Assembly (NCBI RefSeq): GCF_040549465.1
Contig: NZ_JBEPTL010000013.1
Location: 42,796 to 106,795 of the forward strand
Length of the DNA stretch: 64,000 bases
Direction of reading: 5' to 3'
Origin: Lacisediminihabitans sp040549465
GTDB taxonomy: Bacteria > Actinomycetota > Actinomycetes > Actinomycetales > Microbacteriaceae
In this document: positions 25,418-33,366 of the stretch, piece after piece
Position numbering within the stretch: position 1 is the stretch's first letter
Layout of the letters: each line of letters opens with the position of its first letter
Made by a program: the position numbers and the translations under genes
The notes under the pieces: model-generated
What the model was told of the DNA's origin: nothing
The model's database searches: none
What the model saw: the letters and a program-made list of their open reading frames with translations, nothing else

Positions 25418-26761
25418 CTAGGGTTGTTTCGCGATCGAATCGATCTTCTGCGCTGCGTCATGCAGCGCACTCTTCACGTCCTGATTGCCGAAGATCACCG
25501 ATCTCGACCATGAGTCGCGGAAGGCCTGGAGCATCTGGACGGTATTCGGCCCGGTCGGTACCTCCACCGTGCGTGAGGCCGCATCTCCGAACGCCTTGTA
25601 GGAGGGGTTCTTGTCGAAGTAGGCGGCATAGGTGGTGGCCAGGTCCTTGCGCAGCGGCATCTGGCCGCTCAGCTCGAGGAGCTTGGCATCCTGTGCCTTG
25701 CTGGTGGAGAACTTGAGCACATCCCAGGCCGTGCCCTGGTTCTTGCAGGCCGTGTAGAGGCCGATGTTCTTGGCATCGCTGAAGGTCCAGGTCTTGTCAG
25801 CGGCCAGACCGTCCTTGGTCGGCACGGGAACCGAGCCCCACTTCACTTTGTCTTTGTAGACGGCGACCGCCCACGGGCCGACGATCGCCATGGCGGCCTT
25901 GCCGTCGGCGAATGCGTCGCCCTGGTATTTCTCCTTCCCGGCGAGTTTGTCTTTGTAGAGAGTCGCCCAGAAGTTGGCGACATCCCTGCCCGCCTGGTCG
26001 TCGAAGGTGGCCTTGTTGTTCTCGACTATTTGCTTGCCGCCGGTCTCGGCCGCATACAGCGGATAGAAGTCGAACTGGCTCTGGAAGAACTCGCTCGACG
26101 GGGCAGGCAGAATAGCGTTGGGCGCCACACCGGACGCCACCAGCTTCTTCGAAGCGGCGATGAACTCGGCATAGGTGGCGAGCTTCGGGTGGTCGGGGTC
26201 GAGGCCGGCCTTGGCGAACATCTCTTTGTTGTAGAAGATCGTCACCGGGTTCGACTTCCACGGCATCTGGAAGTAGTCGCCATCGGTGTTCTTGTATTGG
26301 TCGGCGACGGCACCACTACGGGCTTCGATGTAGTTTGCGGCGCCGGGGATCTTGGAGAGGTCGACGAGTCCGACCTGCTTTTCGAACTGTCCGACGGCGG
26401 AGGGCGCCGTGTTGTAGATCAGACATGGAGAGTTCCCGGCGGTGATGGCGGCACCGATGACCTCCTCGCTGGTCTTGCCCGCGGGGATCTCCTGGCCCTT
26501 CACCTGCTCGTCAGGGTGATCTTTGTTCCAGGCTGCGACCATCTGCTTGCCCCACTCGACCTCCTGCTGGTTGTTGGAGTACCAGACAGTGATGGGACCC
26601 TTGGACGAATTGGGCTTGTTCGTCGTCACGGTACCGCTGCCGCTGCAGGCGGCGAGCAGCAGAGAACTCGCGGCGAGTGCGGCGACGGCCAGCACCATCC
26701 GGCTCCGTCTTCCTCTATTGCGCATCGCGCGGTCGTTACGACTTCGGTGTCGTTCAGTCAC
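25418..26761 (-). CDS. Sugar ABC transporter substrate-binding lipoprotein
   Basis: 447 residues. A basic leader and hydrophobic stretch end in the lipobox LLAAC with Cys39. The mature protein follows the SBP family-1 pattern: PITVWYSNNQQEVEWGKQMVAAWNKDHPDEQV, then MPWKSNPVTIFYNKEMFAKAGLDP and AMAIVGPWAVAVYKD. GTG 26761 overlaps the LacI stop by eight bases and is preceded by AAGGAAAGGAA, which suggests coupling to the regulator. It should deliver a mannose-containing oligosaccharide to the two permeases, judging by the GH130 neighbour. Confidence 0.92.
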   Translation of the reverse strand: MTERHRSRNDRAMRNRGRRSRMVLAVAALAASSLLLAACSGSGTVTTNKPNSSKGPITVWYSNNQQEVEWGKQMVAAWNKDHPDEQVKGQEIPAGKTSEEVIGAAITAGNSPCLIYNTAPSAVGQFEKQVGLVDLSKIPGAANYIEARSGAVADQYKNTDGDYFQMPWKSNPVTIFYNKEMFAKAGLDPDHPKLATYAEFIAASKKLVASGVAPNAILPAPSSEFFQSQFDFYPLYAAETGGKQIVENNKATFDDQAGRDVANFWATLYKDKLAGKEKYQGDAFADGKAAMAIVGPWAVAVYKDKVKWGSVPVPTKDGLAADKTWTFSDAKNIGLYTACKNQGTAWDVLKFSTSKAQDAKLLELSGQMPLRKDLATTYAAYFDKNPSYKAFGDAASRTVEVPTGPNTVQMLQAFRDSWSRSVIFGNQDVKSALHDAAQKIDSIAKQP

Positions 26762-27815
26762 GATCGGTTCCTTTCCTTGGGTAGGGGATATCGGTGGTGG
26801 GGGGCGGCGCGCTGGATTCGCGCACCACGAGCTGCGCGGGAGCGAGCTCGATGTCGTCGCCTTGCTCGCCCGCGATCACGCGCAGCAGCAGTTCTGCGGC
26901 CTGCCGGCCCCAGTCCTGTACGGCGGTGGTCACGGTGGTGAGCGACGGGTAGATGTAAGCTCCGATGTCGCTGCCGTCGAATCCGGTGATCGAGAGGTCG
27001 CGCGGCACGTCGAATCCGGAGCGCTGGGCCACACCGAGCCCCGCGATGGCCATCACATCGTTGGAGTAGACGATCGCCGTCGGCCGATCGGCGAGCTTGA
27101 GAAGTTCGCGGGTGGCCCGCGCGCCGTCCGCGGCGGTGAAGTCCGTCTCGACGACGAGGGTGTCGACCAGGCCGCGTTCCTGCAGCGCACTCGCGAAGGA
27201 CTCGCTGCGGCGAATGCCGTGCAGCATGCGCGACGGACCCGCGACGTGGGCGATGCGCTGGTGACCGAGATCGGCGAGATGCGCCACGACGGAGCGGATG
27301 CCGGGGCTGTCGTCCACCGAGATCGCGGGGAACGGCGACTCGATGTCGGGGTGCCCGAGGGTGATCGCCCGCAACCCGAGCTCGTGGACCAGTGCGACAC
27401 GCGGATCGTTGCGCCGCAGGTCGCTGAGGATCACCCCGTCGATACGACCGTGGTCGGCGAGCTGACGATAGCTGGCGAACTCGGCCGCCTCGCTCTCCAC
27501 CATGCTCAGCACGAGCGTCTGTCCGACCGGTGCGAGCGCGGCCTCGACGCCGGAGATGAATGCCGGAAAGAACGGGTCGCCCGACATGATCTCGGGATCG
27601 CGGGCGATGACCAGCCCGAGTGCGAAAGCGCGGTCGGTGCTCAGCGACCGCGCACGAAGGCTGGGGCGCCATCCCATCTCGTTGGCGACGTCGAGGATGC
27701 GCAGGCGGGTATCGGCGGCGACTCCGGGCCTGTCGTTCAGGGCGAAGGAGACCAGTCCTTTGCTCACGCCGGCTTCGCGCGCGACATCGGAGATCGTCGG
27801 GCGTTGCTTCGCCAT
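26754..27815 (-). CDS. LacI family repressor of the GH130/ABC locus
   Basis: 353 residues from ATG 27815, which has GGAGG seven bases ahead; a start 12 bases earlier is also in frame. HTH: TISDVAREAGVSKGLVSFALNDRPGVAADTRLRI. Hinge: GWRPSLRARSLSTDRAFALGLV. The periplasmic-binding-protein-like core contains ITGFDGSDIGAYIYPSLTTV. It is the first gene of the locus and coupled to the binding-protein gene. Two ACCGGT sites 45-65 bases ahead are the obvious candidate operators, so autorepression lifted by a sugar is likely. Confidence 0.9.
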   Translation of the reverse strand: MAKQRPTISDVAREAGVSKGLVSFALNDRPGVAADTRLRILDVANEMGWRPSLRARSLSTDRAFALGLVIARDPEIMSGDPFFPAFISGVEAALAPVGQTLVLSMVESEAAEFASYRQLADHGRIDGVILSDLRRNDPRVALVHELGLRAITLGHPDIESPFPAISVDDSPGIRSVVAHLADLGHQRIAHVAGPSRMLHGIRRSESFASALQERGLVDTLVVETDFTAADGARATRELLKLADRPTAIVYSNDVMAIAGLGVAQRSGFDVPRDLSITGFDGSDIGAYIYPSLTTVTTAVQDWGRQAAELLLRVIAGEQGDDIELAPAQLVVRESSAPPPTTDIPYPRKGTDRD

Positions 27816-27859
27816 CGAGACCTCCACGTTGAGTTGTTGTCGCTGGTTCGATCATTCTG

Positions 27860-27886
27860 AACCGGTTTAGATAACCTATACCGGTT
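27860..27886. promoter_or_regulatory. Paired LacI-type operator upstream of the glycan locus
   Basis: Two palindromic cores, AACCGGTTT (ACCGGT at 27861-27866) and TACCGGTTA (ACCGGT at 27880-27885), are centred 19 bases apart. Palindromes with a central CG are typical of LacI-family sites. They lie about 50 bases before the repressor start at 27815. Confidence 0.65.
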
Positions 27887-27927
27887 AAAAACATCCATCA
27901 ACCCCTTGTTTTTCGGCGGCTTCTTTC

Positions 27928-28007
27928 GTTGAGGTGCGCCAAATGGTGTTGAGGTGCGCCAAATGGTCCTTCCGGGGGCTTGGGAGGCACCATTTGGCGC
28001 ACCTCAA
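27928..28007. repeat. Duplicated 20-mer plus 19-bp inverted copy in a divergent spacer
   Basis: GTTGAGGTGCGCCAAATGGT occurs twice head to tail (27928-27947, 27948-27967). Its 19-base complement follows at 27989-28007. Either copy can pair with the inverted one; the nearer gives a 19-bp stem and a 21-base loop. It lies between the LacI gene and the kinase gene, about 70 bases before the kinase start, so it may be in the kinase mRNA leader. Confidence 0.85.
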
Positions 28008-28077
28008 TAGTCGAACACCCGCGCAATTCCGCCCCGCGGGGATTGCCAGGGCGGATGCCGCGGCTAGCGTTGTTTGC

Positions 28078-29370
28078 GTGAGCGCTGCAGCATCCGATCC
28101 CCTCGACACCGAATGGGTGCGCCCGCTGCCCGACCGACGTGGATACCGCGGCGACGGCATCCTGGCCGCGGTGGTGCTTTTCGGCACCACCATCAGCCTG
28201 CTGCTCTACAGCAGGTCCGGGATCTATCCGAACCAGGCTCCGATATGGATCGACGTACTCTTCCTGTTCGCAACGAGTGTGCCGCTCGCCTTCCGTCGTC
28301 GCGTACCGGAGATCGTCGCGATCGTGACATCCATCGTCTTCGCGGCGGCCCAGCTGCTCAGCGTCCCTGAGCTGCTGTTCAGCAACATCTCGCTCTTCAT
28401 CGCCCTCTACTCGCTCGGTGCCTGGGGCAGAAGTCGGCCGCGCGCCACCCTCGTGCGCCTGCTCATCATCGTCGGCATGTTTGTCTGGATCCTGATCGAA
28501 CTCATCGCTCGCGCCAGCAATCCGACTGCACTACCGGAGATCTCGCGGGTCGGGATGCTCTCGCCGCTCGTCGCATTCGGACTCATCCAGATCCTCACCA
28601 ACCTCCTCTATTTTGGCGGCGCCTACTATTTCGGCGATCGTGCGTGGGCTGCGGCACGACAGCGTTCGGCCCTCGAGGCGCGCACGAGGGAGCTCGCTTC
28701 CGAGCGTGAGCGCAACGCCGACCGGGCGGTAGCGACCGAGCGCCTGCGCATTGCGAGGGAACTACACGACGTCGTCGCGCACCACGTCTCCGTCATGGGG
28801 GTGCAGGCGGGAGCTGCGCGCCGCGTGCTCTCGACGAATCCGGAGCAGGCCGCGGCATCCCTCGAAGCGATCGAGTCGAACGCCCGCAGCGCCATCGACG
28901 AGCTGCATCACATGCTGTCAACGCTCCGAGACGACGAGACGACGGATGCCGCGACCGAGAGCCCGAGCACCCGCGGAGTCGCGCAGCTCGCCGACCTGGT
29001 GCACGAGGCGGAGGAGGCAGGGCTTCCCATCCGTTTCAGCACCGTCGGACAGTCGCGCGCGCTCCCCGCTACCATCGGCGTGATCGTCTTCCGCATCGCG
29101 CAGGAGGCGATCACCAACGCACTCAAGCACGCCGGCCCCGGCGCCGACGTCGACATGCGGCTGCGCTACCTGGACACGGCGGTGGAGATCGAGGTGAGCG
29201 ACACCGGAGCAGGACGGGTCGGTCCGGCCTCAGGTGTCACCTCCGGTCACGGACACATCGGCATGCGGGAGCGGGTGGGAGCTGTGGGTGGCAGCATCGA
29301 GATCGGAGCACGCACGCGCGGCGGTTACCTCGTGCGCGCGGCGATCCCCACCAACGAGGACAGGTCGTGA
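28078..29370 (+). CDS. NarL-type sensor histidine kinase
   Basis: 430 residues from GTG 28078; the open frame back to 27934 runs through the palindrome and is rejected. About five membrane segments (ILAAVVLFGTTISLLLYS and following) form the sensor. A cytoplasmic coiled stretch RSALEARTRELASERERNADR follows. The HisKA_3 box reads IARELHDVVAHHVSVMGVQAGAARRVL with His230. The ATPase shows AQEAITNALKHAGPGADVDMRL and GHGHIGMRERV. It overlaps the response-regulator start by four bases. The short extracytoplasmic loops suggest sensing within the membrane, possibly of envelope stress. Confidence 0.9.
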   Translation: MSAAASDPLDTEWVRPLPDRRGYRGDGILAAVVLFGTTISLLLYSRSGIYPNQAPIWIDVLFLFATSVPLAFRRRVPEIVAIVTSIVFAAAQLLSVPELLFSNISLFIALYSLGAWGRSRPRATLVRLLIIVGMFVWILIELIARASNPTALPEISRVGMLSPLVAFGLIQILTNLLYFGGAYYFGDRAWAAARQRSALEARTRELASERERNADRAVATERLRIARELHDVVAHHVSVMGVQAGAARRVLSTNPEQAAASLEAIESNARSAIDELHHMLSTLRDDETTDAATESPSTRGVAQLADLVHEAEEAGLPIRFSTVGQSRALPATIGVIVFRIAQEAITNALKHAGPGADVDMRLRYLDTAVEIEVSDTGAGRVGPASGVTSGHGHIGMRERVGAVGGSIEIGARTRGGYLVRAAIPTNEDRS

Positions 29371-30026
29371 GCGACATCCGCGTGCTGCTGGTCGACGACC
29401 AGGAGCTGGTGCGCGGCGGATTCCGGGTGATCCTCGAGAGCGAGCCCGGCATCACGGTGGTCGGTGAGGCCGGCACGGGGGCAGAGGCGATCTCGCGCGC
29501 GAGGGAACTGCATCCGGATGTCATCTGCATGGACGTGCAGATGCCCGGCATGGATGGCCTGGAGGCCACGCGACGCATCGCCGAACTCGGCCTGGGCGGC
29601 GAGGTGCTGATCCTCACCACCTTTGATCGCGATGACTACCTTTTCGATGCGCTGCAAGCGGGAGCCAGCGGATTCCTGCTGAAGAATGCCTCGCCGGAGA
29701 AACTGGTCGAGGCGGTGCAATCGCTCGCTCGCGGCGATGCGCTGCTCTCACCGGACGTGACACGACGCGTGATCGAGCGCTTTGCCGGCCGTGCACCCGC
29801 GATCACCGAGAGCACGGCGGCGCACGACCTCAGCACCCGAGAACGCGAGGTTCTTGGGCTGATCGCGCTCGGCATGAGCAACGCCGAGATCGCCACGCGG
29901 CTGTTCGTCGGTGAGGCGACCGTGAAGTCGCACGTGTCGAAGGTGCTGCAGAAACTGGGGCTGCGCGACCGGGTGCACGCCGTGGTCTTCGCCTACGAGA
30001 ACGGGATTGCGGTTCCCGGCGCGTAG
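29367..30026 (+). CDS. LuxR/NarL-type response regulator
   Basis: 219 residues. The receiver domain has Asp10-Asp11, phospho-acceptor Asp56 (DVICMDVQMPGMDG) and a conserved Lys in GFLLKNASPEKL. The C-terminal HTH reads LSTREREVLGLIALGMSNAEIATRLFVGEATVKSHVSKVLQKLGLRDR. GTG 29367 overlaps the kinase stop, so the pair is coupled. The ABC exporter downstream, about 115 bases later on the same strand, is the likely target, as in many actinobacterial kinase/regulator/NatAB sets. Confidence 0.92.
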   Translation: MSDIRVLLVDDQELVRGGFRVILESEPGITVVGEAGTGAEAISRARELHPDVICMDVQMPGMDGLEATRRIAELGLGGEVLILTTFDRDDYLFDALQAGASGFLLKNASPEKLVEAVQSLARGDALLSPDVTRRVIERFAGRAPAITESTAAHDLSTREREVLGLIALGMSNAEIATRLFVGEATVKSHVSKVLQKLGLRDRVHAVVFAYENGIAVPGA

Positions 30027-30054
30027 CACTCCGCATCGGTAGCACTCCACATCC
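30023..30054. repeat. 16-base direct repeat spanning the response-regulator stop
   Basis: GTAGCACTCCGCATCG (30023-30038, containing TAG 30024-30026) is followed directly by GTAGCACTCCACATCC (30039-30054), two mismatches. Confidence 0.8.
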
Positions 30055-30141
30055 AGGATGACCCCGAAAACCCGTCTCCCGGGGGATGCCGACAGCACCC
30101 CGCCTCTTCTAGCGTGGAGTCACGACACGAGAGGGAGCGGC

Positions 30142-31026
30142 ATGCTGCAGATCGACGGGGTTTCGAAGACATACGGTGAACGCGCCGCGGTCTCCGACGT
30201 GAGTTTCGCGGTGGGAGACGGACGCATTACCGGTTTCGTCGGCGGCAACGGCGCCGGCAAGACGACAACGATGCGCATCATCCTCGGCGTACTCGACGCG
30301 GATTCCGGGCAGGTCACCCTCGGCGGAGAGAAGCTGACGGCATCCGATCGTCGCATCTTCGGCTACATGCCTGAAGAGCGCGGCCTCTACCCGAAGATGC
30401 GGGTCTCGGAGCAGATCGTCTACCTCGGGCGGCTGCACGGCATGAGCCAGCGCGACGCCCAGGCGAGCACCACACGGCTGCTCGACCGCCTGGAACTCGC
30501 GGCCCGCGCCAACGATCCGGTGGAGAGTCTTTCGCTCGGCAACCAGCAGCGCGCACAGATCGCCGCAGCCCTCGTGCACGAGCCGGAGGTGCTCATCCTC
30601 GACGAGCCATTCTCCGGCCTCGACCCGATGGGTGTCGAGACAGTGCTCGGCGTCCTTCGGGATGCCGCGGCCGGCGGTGCACCCGTGCTGTTCTCCAGCC
30701 ACCAACTCGACCTGGTCGAGCGCCTCTGCGACGATCTCGTCATCATCTCGGAGGGAACGATCCGCGCCAGCGCCTCACGCGACGAATTGCGCGCCCAGCA
30801 CGGACACGCCCGCTGGGAACTCGTGGTCGACGGCGACGTCGGCTGGATTCGCGACGTGCCAGGCGTGACCGTGATCGAGTTCGACGGCGGACACGCGCTG
30901 TTCGAGGCTACCGATCCGTCGATCGCCCAGGGCGTTCTCCGCCGGGCGATGGACTCGGGCGGAGTCACACAGTTCGCTCCGCAGCATCCATCACTCGCGC
31001 AGATCTTCACGGAGGTAATCGAATGA
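30142..31026 (+). CDS. ABC transporter ATP-binding protein (NatA-like)
   Basis: 294 residues. Walker A GGNGAGKT (residues 34-41), a LYPKMRVSEQIVYLGRLHGM Q-loop-side region, signature SLGNQQRAQIAAALV (the NQQ variant common in NatA-like proteins), Walker B VLILDEPFSGLDPMG and switch SSHQLDLVERLCDD. A C-terminal domain of about 80 residues is typical of this DUF4162-bearing type. ATG 30142 follows GAGGGAGCGGC. Its stop overlaps the permease ATG by four bases. It is probably a drug, peptide or ion exporter. Confidence 0.92.
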   Translation: MLQIDGVSKTYGERAAVSDVSFAVGDGRITGFVGGNGAGKTTTMRIILGVLDADSGQVTLGGEKLTASDRRIFGYMPEERGLYPKMRVSEQIVYLGRLHGMSQRDAQASTTRLLDRLELAARANDPVESLSLGNQQRAQIAAALVHEPEVLILDEPFSGLDPMGVETVLGVLRDAAAGGAPVLFSSHQLDLVERLCDDLVIISEGTIRASASRDELRAQHGHARWELVVDGDVGWIRDVPGVTVIEFDGGHALFEATDPSIAQGVLRRAMDSGGVTQFAPQHPSLAQIFTEVIE

Positions 31027-32126
31027 CCAGGACGGTAGCCCCCACATTCGCCCAGAGCACCTGGCTCGTGGCCCATCGTGAGATCACGATGCGGCTTCGC
31101 AGCAAGGCGTTCCTGATCTCCACCGGCATCCTCCTGCTGGCGGTACTCGCCTCGATAGTGATCGGGAGCATCGCCAGCGCCAACGCGTCCGAGCCGAAGG
31201 TCGCCGTGGTGGGATCCGCAACGGCAGTGGTGAAGCATGCCAAGGGTCTCGACGTGCGTGAATCCGACTCCGTCGCGGCCGCCACCAGGCTGGTAAAGAA
31301 CGGCACTGTCGACGCCGCAGTTGTGCCGGCCGACAAGAGCGATTCGCCGCTCGGCATCAGCGTGATCGCCAACGACTCGGCACCGGAGGGCGTGATCACG
31401 CAGCTGAGCGTCGCGCCGACGGTCACGCTGCTCAATCCGCCGACACAGAACGGGCTGCTGGTCTACTTCGTCGCTCTCGCCTTCGGCCTGGTCTTCTTCA
31501 TGTCGGCCATCACCTTCGGCAGCACCATCTCGCAGAGCGTGGTGGAGGAGAAGCAGACCCGCGTGGTGGAGATTCTGATGTCCACCATTCCGGTCAGGAC
31601 ACTGCTGGCGGGCAAAGTGCTCGGCAACAGCATCCTCGCCTTCACGCAGATCGCGGTGATCGCCCTGCTCGCGGGGATCGGTCTGCTGGTGACCGGCCAG
31701 TCCGGGTTGCTCGGAACCCTCGGGCCATCCATCATCTGGTTCGTGGTGTTCTTCGCCTTCGGGTTCGTCCTGCTGGCTGCGCTGTTCGCGGCCGCGTCAT
31801 CCCTGGTCTCCCGCCAGGAGGATGTCGCCTCGGTCACGACGCCGGTGACGATGCTCGTGATGATCCCCTACTTCCTGGTGATCTTCTTCAATGACAACCC
31901 GCTGGTGCTCGGCATCATGTCCTACGTGCCGTTCTCGGCGCCGGTGGGGATGCCGATGCGCATCTTCCTCGGTACAGCACAGTGGTGGGAGCCGATCCTG
32001 TCGCTGGTGGTCCTGCTGCTGTCGACGGCTTTCGTGATCGCGATCGGATCGCGGATCTACTCCAACTCGCTGCTGCGGATGGGCGGCAGGGTCAAGCTCT
32101 CCGACGCCCTGGCCAGCCAGCGCTGA
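31023..32126 (+). CDS. ABC-2 type exporter permease (NatB-like)
   Basis: 367 residues. One N-terminal membrane segment (AFLISTGILLLAVLASIVIGSI), an external domain of about 120 residues, and five to six C-terminal segments with VVEEKQTRVVEILMSTIPVRTLLAGKVLGNSILAFTQ, the ABC-2 core motif. It pairs with the preceding ATPase. The stop lies within the first unit of an 18-base tandem repeat. Substrate unknown; control by the upstream two-component pair is inferred from order and strand. Confidence 0.9.
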   Translation: MTRTVAPTFAQSTWLVAHREITMRLRSKAFLISTGILLLAVLASIVIGSIASANASEPKVAVVGSATAVVKHAKGLDVRESDSVAAATRLVKNGTVDAAVVPADKSDSPLGISVIANDSAPEGVITQLSVAPTVTLLNPPTQNGLLVYFVALAFGLVFFMSAITFGSTISQSVVEEKQTRVVEILMSTIPVRTLLAGKVLGNSILAFTQIAVIALLAGIGLLVTGQSGLLGTLGPSIIWFVVFFAFGFVLLAALFAAASSLVSRQEDVASVTTPVTMLVMIPYFLVIFFNDNPLVLGIMSYVPFSAPVGMPMRIFLGTAQWWEPILSLVVLLLSTAFVIAIGSRIYSNSLLRMGGRVKLSDALASQR

Positions 32127-32176
32127 GTTTCTGGAGAGCACTGAGTTTCTGGAAAGCACTGAGCTTCTGGAAAGCG
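32123..32176. repeat. Three 18-base tandem repeats starting at the permease stop
   Basis: CTGAGTTTCTGGAGAGCA, CTGAGTTTCTGGAAAGCA and CTGAGCTTCTGGAAAGCG run from 32123 to 32176. The TGA stop (32124-32126) is repeated in frame at 32142 and 32160. Confidence 0.88.
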
Positions 32177-32204
32177 CTGGGACTCCGGATGCGAGACTAG
32201 AGGA

Positions 32205-33272
32205 ATGACGCGACTGCATGACCCGGACTACCGTGGCTTCGCCTCCGACAACTACGCGGGTGCGCACCCGGAGGTGCTGGCGGCGATCACCGAGGCCAAC
32301 GGTGGACACCAGATCGCCTACGGCGAAGACGTCTACACCTCCCGCCTGCAGGAGGTAATGAAACAGCACTTCGGCGAGCCGGCCGAGGCGTTCCCGGTCT
32401 TCAACGGCACGGGTGCGAACGTCACCGCGCTCACCTCGATCCTGCCGCGCTGGGGCGCCGTGGTCGCAACGAGCACCGCGCACATCCACACCGATGAGGG
32501 TGGCGCACCGGAGCGCATCAGCGGCCTCAAGCTGCTGACCATCCCCGCGCCCGACGGCAAGCTCACCCCGGAACTGATCGACCAGGAGGCCTGGGGTTGG
32601 GGCGACGAGCACCGCCCACAACCGCTCGCCGTGAGCATCACCCAGACGACAGAGCTCGGCACCCTCTACACGGTGGACGAGGTGCGCGCCATCGCCGACC
32701 ACGCCCACTCATTGGGCATGACCCTACACATGGATGGCGCCCGCATCTCGAACGCGGCCGCGGCCCTCGCGGTGCCGTTCCGCGACTTCACGACGGATGC
32801 CGGGGTCGACATCCTGAGTTTCGGCGGCACCAAGAACGGCCTGCTCTATGGCGAGGCGGTCGTGGTGCTGAACCCGCACGTCTCCGATGGTCTGGTGTAC
32901 CTGCGCAAGCTCAACATGCAGCTCTCGAGCAAGATGCGCTTCGTGAGCGCACAGCTCATCGCGCTGCTGACCGACGAGCTGTGGCTGAAGTCCGCGCACC
33001 ACTCGAATGCCATGGCGACGCATCTGCGTCACTCCCTCGAATACGCGATCGCTGGCGGCACCATCTCAGGCCTGTCGTTCAGCCAGCAGACCCAGGCCAA
33101 CGCCGTTTTCGCCGTGCTGTCGAACGATGCGGCCGACCGCATCCGCGAGAGGGTGCGCTTCTACGACTGGGATCGCGCGAAAGGCGAGGTGCGCTGGATG
33201 ACCGCCTTCGACACGACGGAGGCGGATGTCGACACCTTCGTGGCTGCGATCACCGAGGAGCTCGGCGCCTGA
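32205..33272 (+). CDS. Low-specificity threonine aldolase
   Basis: PLP enzyme cleaving L-threonine or allo-threonine to glycine and acetaldehyde. The 355 residues show SDNYAGAHPEV at the start, QIAYGEDVYT, NGTGANVTAL (PLP phosphate contacts), HIHTDEGGAPE, LHMDGARISNA with Asp177 and Arg180, and FGGTKNG with Schiff-base Lys210. Stand-alone gene, ATG 32205, 78 bases after the transporter repeat. The convergent acyltransferase gene ends 94 bases downstream. Related beta-eliminating lyases share the fold, but these motifs favour the aldolase. Confidence 0.9.
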   Translation: MTRLHDPDYRGFASDNYAGAHPEVLAAITEANGGHQIAYGEDVYTSRLQEVMKQHFGEPAEAFPVFNGTGANVTALTSILPRWGAVVATSTAHIHTDEGGAPERISGLKLLTIPAPDGKLTPELIDQEAWGWGDEHRPQPLAVSITQTTELGTLYTVDEVRAIADHAHSLGMTLHMDGARISNAAAALAVPFRDFTTDAGVDILSFGGTKNGLLYGEAVVVLNPHVSDGLVYLRKLNMQLSSKMRFVSAQLIALLTDELWLKSAHHSNAMATHLRHSLEYAIAGGTISGLSFSQQTQANAVFAVLSNDAADRIRERVRFYDWDRAKGEVRWMTAFDTTEADVDTFVAAITEELGA

Positions 33273-33285
33273 GCCCATCCCGACC

Positions 33286-33347
33286 GCGCGGTATTTCGTC
33301 AACGGCGCGGCGGTTACAACATCCGCGCGGTTGACGACACCCCGCGC
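33286..33347. terminator. Imperfect 25-base inverted repeat between convergent genes
   Basis: Arms 33286-33310 and 33323-33347 pair with four mismatches around a 12-base loop. The best part is TCGTCAAC/GTTGACGA flanked by GCGCGG/CCGCGC. It sits between the ends of the threonine aldolase and acyltransferase genes, as expected for a bidirectional terminator. Confidence 0.6.
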
Positions 33348-33366
33348 TGACGGGAGTGCTGCGCGC

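Noticed and set aside
27934..28077. N-terminal extension of the histidine kinase
   Set aside because: It translates the palindrome and has no family residues; GTG 28078 precedes the first membrane segment.
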